A DNA stretch of 33,209 bases from Bacillota bacterium (GTDB taxonomy: Bacteria > Bacillota > Clostridia > Acetivibrionales > DTU013), in the NCBI GenBank assembly GCA_023399355.1, contig JAEWQC010000043.1, positions 1 to 33,209 on the forward strand. Direction: 5' to 3'. The notes beneath the pieces were generated by a model. The model did not search any database. It was not told the origin of the DNA and saw only the letters and a program-made list of their open reading frames with translations. This document shows, one piece after another, positions 28,214 to 33,209 of the stretch (the first letter of the stretch is position 1; each line of letters starts with the position of its first letter). The translations under genes were made by a program, and so were the position numbers.

Positions 28214-28410
28214 AAATTTGTTTACAATTAATCCAGTAAATTCATCAGGTTTAGTGAAATATGCTAAAAAGTAGCTTGCTTCTATCCCGAAAGCGGTATA
28301 AACTTAACTTGGGAACTGTGATTTTTATTATAATCCTGAAGGAATACTAAGCAAATCGAGATATCCTAAAGCCGCTGAGAATAGCACATCACAGGATTTC
28401 GCAGATCAAG

Positions 28411-28456
28411 TCTGCAAAACCCTTATCCCCCAGTCCGAATCCGTGTGGCGCCTCCA
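28411..28456 (+). pseudogene. 3' fragment of tRNA-Cys (GCA), decayed
   Basis: The stretch begins with the anticodon loop CTGCAAA (anticodon GCA) and a 3' anticodon strand ACCCT. It continues through a variable region and a T-loop like TCCGAAT, and ends with TGGCGCC, T and CCA. That end matches the 3' acceptor strand, discriminator and CCA of bacterial tRNA-Cys. The upstream bases do not supply the matching 5' anticodon strand, D-arm or 5' acceptor strand. The T-stem has lost at least two pairs, so this is not a functional tRNA. It fits the duplicated 3' end left when an element integrates into a tRNA gene. The comparison is with remembered tRNA-Cys sequences. Confidence 0.75.
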
Positions 28457-28491
28457 AAGCCTTGTAGAATTCCACTTCTATGGGCTTTTTT
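28456..28491 (+). terminator. Rho-independent terminator after the tRNA-Cys fragment
   Basis: AAAGCC at 28456-28461 pairs with GGCTTT at 28483-28488, and an inner stem TAGAA/TTCTA (plus G.T pairs) closes a TTCCAC loop. A run of T follows. It directly abuts the CCA end, as expected for the native terminator of a tRNA gene. It could also end read-through transcription from the exporter genes. Confidence 0.65.
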
Positions 28492-28726
28492 ATTGCCATT
28501 TTCCTGATATAGGGATAAGTGCCTGCCTATTAACTCATATATTAAAAATGATAATCTGGAACCTGCAAAGTAGGGTTGAATGATATTTGCTTTAAGAATG
28601 AGACTCTAGCATCAAGAAAAGAGACGGCTAAAATAAGACCAAAAGAATATTACCATACCGGCGACAATGATTAACTTGCTTAAGTGATTCGTAAAGCAGT
28701 AATTGATAGGTTTACAAAAGTAGAAA

Positions 28727-28756
28727 TTGATTATAGGCCAGGAAAACTGATATAAT
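28727..28756 (+). promoter_or_regulatory. Candidate sigma-A promoter upstream of the AraC-type regulator
   Basis: TTGATT at 28727-28732 and a perfect TATAAT at 28751-28756 are separated by 18 bases. The site lies about 180 bases before the regulator start, leaving a long untranslated leader. It is a pattern match only, in A+T-rich DNA where chance matches are common. Confidence 0.4.
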
Positions 28757-28934
28757 TATATTCAAACAGTGACCATACTTCCTTTTAGGTATTTGGTTTC
28801 TTGACAATTCATTTATATTAAGAAAGGGCCATTGTTTTTTATTCAAAAAAATCTGTACCCCTAACATTCCTAATAACAAAATCTATTTTAAATCTAAATA
28901 GATTAACGCAAACAAAAACAAGTTGGAGGTTAAT

Positions 28935-29747
28935 ATGAAAAATCAGAATCTGATTCTACATTGCGGTGCTTGCATTGAAATGAATGATCCGAGTAACAGC
29001 CATTTTCATGATGAGTTTGAACTGCTGTATATATCCAGAGGATCAGCAAAGGTCATTGTAGATAAAAAAGAGTATGAACTTTCCAGGGGAATGGTCACAT
29101 TTATCGGCCATCTGGAAGAACATTCCATAAGGGTGCTGTCAGAGGATTATCTTTATTATTACCTGATTATCAATAGCAATCAGTTTGAACAACTTATTCA
29201 TGAGCCAAGACTCATTTCCATATTCAGAAACCGTTCTGCGCATTTCACTCATACTTTACAGTTTGTGGAGCAGGCGGATATCCTTGATGCCTGCTTTGCC
29301 GCAATCTGTCATGAAGTAGACCTCAAGAGACCGTATTACAATGAAATGATTCATTCCTACCTGACTCAGATTTTGATCGCTGCTTACAGGAAGGAGCCGA
29401 TGGAATTTGATTTTATTAATACCAATATGACTTCTGCTATTTATAGTATAGAAAAATACCTTGAAGAAAATTTCATGAGTGATATCCGAATCAGTGATAT
29501 TGCAGACAGTTACTATATCAGTGTGAATTATCTCTCCAAATGTTTTCGCGCGCTAAGCGGTTATACACCTAAACAGTATCTAAGCCAATGCCGTATTGCC
29601 AATGCAAAATCCATGCTGATTCATACAGATACTTCCGTACAGAATATAGCGATTAAATGTGGCTTTAACGATGTAAATAATTTTATTAGGAAATTTAAGG
29701 AGGAAACAGGAATTACGCCATACAAATACAAAGAAAACAGTAAGTGA
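28935..29747 (+). CDS. AraC-family transcriptional regulator
   Basis: 270 residues from ATG 28935, which has GGAGG five bases upstream; the TTG at 28923 is rejected. The N-terminal half is a cupin-like ligand domain (HFHDEFELLYISRGSAKV, then a buried YLYYYLIINS strand). The C-terminal 100 residues carry two helix-turn-helix motifs of the AraC/XylS type (ISDIADSYYISVNYLSKCFR and VQNIAIKCGFNDVNNFIRKF), ending in GITPYKYKE. It stands just upstream of sugar transporter genes on the same strand and probably activates them in response to a carbohydrate. It is less likely to control the biosynthetic genes, which lie on the other side of the terminator. Confidence 0.92.
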   Translation: MKNQNLILHCGACIEMNDPSNSHFHDEFELLYISRGSAKVIVDKKEYELSRGMVTFIGHLEEHSIRVLSEDYLYYYLIINSNQFEQLIHEPRLISIFRNRSAHFTHTLQFVEQADILDACFAAICHEVDLKRPYYNEMIHSYLTQILIAAYRKEPMEFDFINTNMTSAIYSIEKYLEENFMSDIRISDIADSYYISVNYLSKCFRALSGYTPKQYLSQCRIANAKSMLIHTDTSVQNIAIKCGFNDVNNFIRKFKEETGITPYKYKENSK

Positions 29748-29843
29748 AATTTACGTATTTTAAAGCAACTTCCTATGACAAACAGATAGAAATATATTTT
29801 ATACTAAGTATTACAAGAGGATATAGAGAAAGGATTGGCTTTG

Positions 29844-30764
29844 GTGAAAACAAAAATTGCGGTGAATGAAATTAAAAAGAACAGAGTCCTGTTTGCTATG
29901 GCGGCTCCCTCAATAATATTGACGTTTGTAATGGCGTATCTTCCTATGTCCGGGCTTGTTCTCGCGTTCAAAAATTATCGATATGATAAAGGCGTTTTTG
30001 CAAGTGCCTGGAATGGATTTGATAATTTTGCATACTTGTTCTCTTCCGGATCAGGATGGCTGATTACAAAAAATACAATTTTATACAATATCTTAAATCT
30101 TGGCACATGCCAGCTGCTGGCTATACTGATAGCCATTGTAATCTCGGAAATGCCAGGGAAAATATTTAAGAAAGCATCACAGTCGATCATTTTCCTTCCT
30201 TACTTCATTTCTTGGGTTATTGTGGGAACCTTTATTTATAACATTTTTAATTATGAAACAGGTGTGATGAATAATACATTGAGGCTTATCGGACATTCGG
30301 AAGTAAATGTTTACAGCATGCCTTGGATATGGCCCTGGATAATATGCATGTTTAATTCCTGGAAATGGAGTGGTTATAATTCTATTATCTATATTGCAGC
30401 GATTACCTCCATTGATTCTGAGCGGTTCGAGGCTGCGGAGATTGACGGAGCCAATATATTTCAGAGAATTCATTATATAACCTTTCCATCCATCAAACCG
30501 ACAATTATTACAATGCTTCTGCTCCAGGTAGGAGGTATCCTAAGAGGCGACTTTCAGATGTTTTATCAGATTATAGGCAGAAACGGTCAGCTATATAATG
30601 CTACGGATGTCATAGATACATATGTGTTCCGTTCCCTGGTTTCCAACGCCAATATGGGAATGACTGCGGCGGCCACGTTTTACCAGTCTTTCATTTGTTT
30701 TATAATCATTGTTGCAGTTAATGCCATTGTTAAGAAAATAGATGCAGATTATGCATTGTTTTGA
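29844..30764 (+). CDS. Carbohydrate ABC transporter permease, LplB/YteP type
   Basis: 306 residues if GTG 29844 is used; AAAGGA lies nine bases upstream. TTG 29841 is nearly as good, and TTG 29835 touches the ribosome binding site. The protein starts with a basic segment and a first membrane helix (LFAMAAPSIILTFVMAYLP), has about six membrane segments, and carries the EAA loop (EAAEIDGANIFQRIHYITFP) that contacts the ATPase. The pattern is typical of LplB-type permeases, which import complex or oligomeric sugars. It works with the permease and binding protein that follow. Confidence 0.92.
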   Translation: MKTKIAVNEIKKNRVLFAMAAPSIILTFVMAYLPMSGLVLAFKNYRYDKGVFASAWNGFDNFAYLFSSGSGWLITKNTILYNILNLGTCQLLAILIAIVISEMPGKIFKKASQSIIFLPYFISWVIVGTFIYNIFNYETGVMNNTLRLIGHSEVNVYSMPWIWPWIICMFNSWKWSGYNSIIYIAAITSIDSERFEAAEIDGANIFQRIHYITFPSIKPTIITMLLLQVGGILRGDFQMFYQIIGRNGQLYNATDVIDTYVFRSLVSNANMGMTAAATFYQSFICFIIIVAVNAIVKKIDADYALF

Positions 30765-30783
30765 GAGTAGGGGGCGTTCGAAC

Positions 30784-31695
30784 ATGTCAGAGAATGGGAA
30801 AAAGCATATAAAGGCTAAATACTTAGACTCGACCCAGGTATTCAATAGCATTGGCTATATTTTCATTACAATAATGACACTTGCCTGTCTTCTTCCGTTT
30901 ATAATGATGGTTTCCGGTTCCTTAACATCGGAGGCTTCAATACGGTTGAATGGCTACGGTCTGTTACCGCTTGATTTTTCGACGGAAGCCTATCGTATGC
31001 TTTTTAAATATCCGGAAAAGATATGGCGGGCATATGGAGTATCCATTTTCATTACCGCTGTCGGTACGGCGATAGGATTGTTCCTGATTACCATAACGGC
31101 GTATGTCATAAGCAGGAAGGATTTCAGATACCGTAACGTAATTTCCTTCTTTTTCTATTTCACAACTTTATTTAATGGAGGTATGATCTGCTCATATATA
31201 TTCTTTATTCAATACCTGCACTTGAAAGATAATCTTTTGGCTTTGATCTTGCCGGGTCTGATGAATGTCTTTTATCTGCTGATTATGAGAGGCTTTGTAT
31301 CAGATATCCCAATGGCATTGATTGAATCGGCTAAAATTGATGGAGCAGGAGAGCTCCGGGTCTTTATACAAATCGTAGTACCGCTGCTGAAATCCGGACT
31401 GGCCACCATCGGCCTGTTTACTGCACTGGGGTACTGGAATGACTGGTACAATGCCATGCTCTATATTACTAGCGATACCAAATATCCTTTGCAATACATG
31501 CTGTATGATATGATGATGCAAGCTCAGGCGCTCGGATTCATTGCAGAGCATGCGGGAGTACATGTGGAAAATATTCCTACAAATTCATTAAAGCTTGCAA
31601 TGGCTGTTGTGGCAACCGGACCGGTAATACTTCTATATCCATTTGTACAAAAATACTTCGTAAAAGGCATCACAGTAGGAGCGGTAAAAGGGTAA
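30784..31695 (+). CDS. Carbohydrate ABC transporter permease, LplC/YtcP type
   Basis: 303 residues from ATG 30784, with AGGGGG nine bases upstream; an earlier in-frame ATG at 30742 lies inside the previous gene with no site. Six membrane segments are visible, beginning with YIFITIMTLACLLPFIMMVSG. The EAA loop reads ESAKIDGAGELRVFIQIVVP. It ends with the family-typical YPFVQKYFVKGITVGAVKG. It forms the heterodimeric membrane channel with the preceding permease; 19 bp separate the two genes. The shared ATPase is not encoded here. Confidence 0.93.
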   Translation: MSENGKKHIKAKYLDSTQVFNSIGYIFITIMTLACLLPFIMMVSGSLTSEASIRLNGYGLLPLDFSTEAYRMLFKYPEKIWRAYGVSIFITAVGTAIGLFLITITAYVISRKDFRYRNVISFFFYFTTLFNGGMICSYIFFIQYLHLKDNLLALILPGLMNVFYLLIMRGFVSDIPMALIESAKIDGAGELRVFIQIVVPLLKSGLATIGLFTALGYWNDWYNAMLYITSDTKYPLQYMLYDMMMQAQALGFIAEHAGVHVENIPTNSLKLAMAVVATGPVILLYPFVQKYFVKGITVGAVKG

Positions 31696-31737
31696 GCATG
31701 ATACGTCGCGACTATTATTGCCTGGGCGGAGTTCAGT

Positions 31738-31789
31738 GTAAGTCACATGTTCCGTTTTGGTCGTGAGACCCGATGATGGGCTCGCTTAC
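31738..31789 (+). other. Possible structured RNA element before the binding-protein gene
   Basis: GTAAG (31738-31742) can pair with CTTAC (31785-31789), enclosing a hairpin GAG-a-CCC / GGG-CTC (31765-31783) with loop GATGAT. No T-run follows, so this is not a standard terminator. Such hairpins between permease and binding-protein genes often stabilise or process mRNA so the binding protein is made in excess; that role is inferred. Confidence 0.3.
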
Positions 31790-31885
31790 AAGTCTTATAA
31801 ATCGATCCATTGATATTAAACAGAGCTTCTATAAATAGAAAATCTGTTAAATATAATGCCATAATATTTAGAAGGAGGCAGTTTT

Positions 31886-33209
31886 ATGAAAAGAAAAACA
31901 AGTAGGGTTTTGACTATGGCAATTGCTATTATTATGTTGGTTGCAGTAATTTCCGGTTGCGGAAGCACCAACTCGGACAATTCTACGGGGACTCAGGTTA
32001 CTGCTGCTCAAACATCTGCAGCATCAGGGTCGGGGACAGTTGAGAAGGCAGCTGCGAACCTGGATACGTCAAAGCAGGTTGAACTGGTTGTCTATGAATT
32101 GGGAGACAAGTTTGCAGGACAGGATGAAGTAGATGATAATTTCAATAAGATTGCACTTGAAAAGCTGAATTGTACTTTGAAGGTGAACTGGATTCCATGG
32201 GCGGACTTTGGTAACAAATATCAACTTCTTTTCTCATCAGGTGAGCAGTTTGATATGGCATATAGCGGAGGTTGGTTAAATTATTCGACTTTAGCCAGAA
32301 AAGGTGCATTTATGAACCTGGATGAATTATGGCCGCAATATGCCCCGGATAATTACGCAATGCAGACGGAAACCGCTAAGGATCAGGCCAAGGTAGACGG
32401 ACATATTTACTGTATCCCAAGGTTGTACTCAAGCAATTCCGCATATGGAATCAGCTATCGTACCGATCTGACGGAAAAGTTAAACTGGAATGGAAAACTG
32501 GATACTTTTGATGATATGGCAGTATATCTGCAGCTTATAAAGGATAATTGCCCAACCGTTGAGCCACTTGGCGTTCCCGGCGGTTCACAGATGGATGACC
32601 TGTTCATGTATAATAATGGAATTTATCCTATTTCAGGGACAATAAATGATTTCCTTTTTATTGATCCATCACAGGACAAACCTCAGCTTTTTACATATTA
32701 TGAATATGATAAAACCAAAAATTTCCTGGATATGATGAATGATTGGAATGCGAAGGGATTCTTCTCGAAATCAGCTCTGTCGGATACGGACACTGGAAAA
32801 CTGACAGAAGGTAAATCTGCAGTTGCCATTCATAATTTGAGCACCCATATCGGTCTTTGCACGCAATATCCCAAGTTTAAATTCAAGTACACCAACTTTG
32901 TAAAAGATGTATCTTTTCTTCCTTATACTCAGGATGTGCTTGTTATCTCCAAAACGTCACAAAACCCGGAAAGAGCTCTTGCCTTGTATAATTACATGAC
33001 AACGGATGAAAAGCCTTTACGGGCATTCCTCTATGGCATAGAAGGAAAATCCTATACCATTCACGACAACAACCAGGTTGAAATGCTTAATACAGATAAA
33101 TATGCGCAATCCGACCTGTGGTCAATTAAAACAAAGAAGTTTCTGCTGCAGGATTTTGGAACTCCTGAGGATGCTATCAAACTGGATGATTCCATAACTT
33201 CTTCTGTTG
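31886..33209 (+). CDS. Extracellular solute-binding lipoprotein (LplA/YtcQ type), 3'-truncated
   Basis: Starts at ATG 31886 with GGAGG seven bases upstream and stays open for 441 codons to the window edge, so the C-terminus is missing. The N-terminus is a lipoprotein signal peptide: KRKTSR, a hydrophobic core, and a lipobox ISGC with the acylated cysteine at residue 25. A Ser/Thr/Ala-rich linker follows, then a periplasmic-binding-like body (VDGHIYCIPRLYSSN, SYRTDLTEKLNWNG). It captures a sugar outside the membrane and delivers it to the two upstream permeases. The ligand cannot be read from sequence. Confidence 0.9.
   Translation, partial: MKRKTSRVLTMAIAIIMLVAVISGCGSTNSDNSTGTQVTAAQTSAASGSGTVEKAAANLDTSKQVELVVYELGDKFAGQDEVDDNFNKIALEKLNCTLKVNWIPWADFGNKYQLLFSSGEQFDMAYSGGWLNYSTLARKGAFMNLDELWPQYAPDNYAMQTETAKDQAKVDGHIYCIPRLYSSNSAYGISYRTDLTEKLNWNGKLDTFDDMAVYLQLIKDNCPTVEPLGVPGGSQMDDLFMYNNGIYPISGTINDFLFIDPSQDKPQLFTYYEYDKTKNFLDMMNDWNAKGFFSKSALSDTDTGKLTEGKSAVAIHNLSTHIGLCTQYPKFKFKYTNFVKDVSFLPYTQDVLVISKTSQNPERALALYNYMTTDEKPLRAFLYGIEGKSYTIHDNNQVEMLNTDKYAQSDLWSIKTKKFLLQDFGTPEDAIKLDDSITSSV

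Larger units (their letters stand above)
28214..28922. other. Gene-poor intergenic region with decayed sequence
   Basis: About 700 bases without a convincing gene. It holds the 3' half of a tRNA-Cys gene (28411-28456), a hairpin with a T-run (28456-28491), a possible promoter (28727-28756), and short ORFs of 20-30 codons without good ribosome binding sites. One reading frame (28684-28755, starting GTG) encodes VIRKAVIDRF..., which has the look of a coding tail but is too short to assign. The region separates the biosynthetic genes from the sugar-uptake locus. Confidence 0.7.

Noticed and set aside
28261..28350. 29-residue ORF (MLKSSLLLSRKRY...) after the exporter permease.
   Set aside because: No ribosome binding site, no recognisable similarity, and short enough to be chance.
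28411..28456. A functional tRNA-Cys gene.
   Set aside because: The 5' half is absent and the T-stem is broken; only the 3' half is recognisable.
28801..28806. Perfect TTGACA as the promoter of the AraC-type gene.
   Set aside because: No -10 hexamer lies at 16-19 bases; the nearest TATATT is only eight bases away.
1..33209. CRISPR arrays, rRNA, intact insertion sequences or a replication origin.
   Set aside because: No regularly spaced repeats, rRNA-like stretches or transposase frames were seen.

Overview
This window reads as an A+T-rich Bacillota genome, most likely an anaerobic clostridium. The signs are strong GGAGG-type ribosome binding sites, all genes on one strand, two oxygen-sensitive cobalamin-type radical SAM enzymes, and a Lpl/Ytc-type sugar transporter of the kind common in Clostridia and Paenibacillus. 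Assignment below the phylum is inference.

Positions 1-22928 hold three consecutive assembly-line genes of a hybrid nonribosomal peptide/polyketide pathway. The first is cut by the left window edge. Domain order read from motifs: (C)-A(Thr)-T-E-Cy-A(Cys)-T-Ox-C | half-C-A(Thr, interrupted by a methyltransferase)-T-C-A(Leu)-T-half-C | KS (no AT)-T-C-FkbH-T-TE. The predicted backbone made inside the window is X - D-(allo)-Thr - thiazole (from Cys) - methylated Thr - Leu - C2 unit left as a beta-ketone - glycerate, released by a thioesterase. The last module is the most striking part. It has the layout of a tetramate-forming PKS-NRPS end module, but a glycerate-loading FkbH domain replaces the amino-acid adenylation domain. 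This suggests an ester-linked beta-ketoacyl-glycerate that could close to a tetronate or a (macro)lactone.

Positions 22929-28213 hold tailoring and export genes in the same direction with short gaps: a PhpK-like B12-dependent radical SAM methyltransferase, a second B12-binding radical SAM protein (preceded by a possible 17-codon ORF overlapping its start), and a DrrA/DrrB-type ABC exporter. No trans-acyltransferase, phosphopantetheinyl transferase or MbtH gene is in the window.

Positions 28214-28922 are a gene-poor gap. It contains the decayed 3' half of a tRNA-Cys gene (CCA end included) followed by a hairpin plus T-run. This looks like an old attachment-site scar, and it places a plausible island boundary exactly where the biosynthetic genes stop.

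Positions 28935-33209 hold an unrelated carbohydrate-uptake locus: an AraC-type regulator, two LplB/LplC-type permeases, and a solute-binding lipoprotein cut by the right window edge. No ATPase for this importer is present, as is usual for the family.
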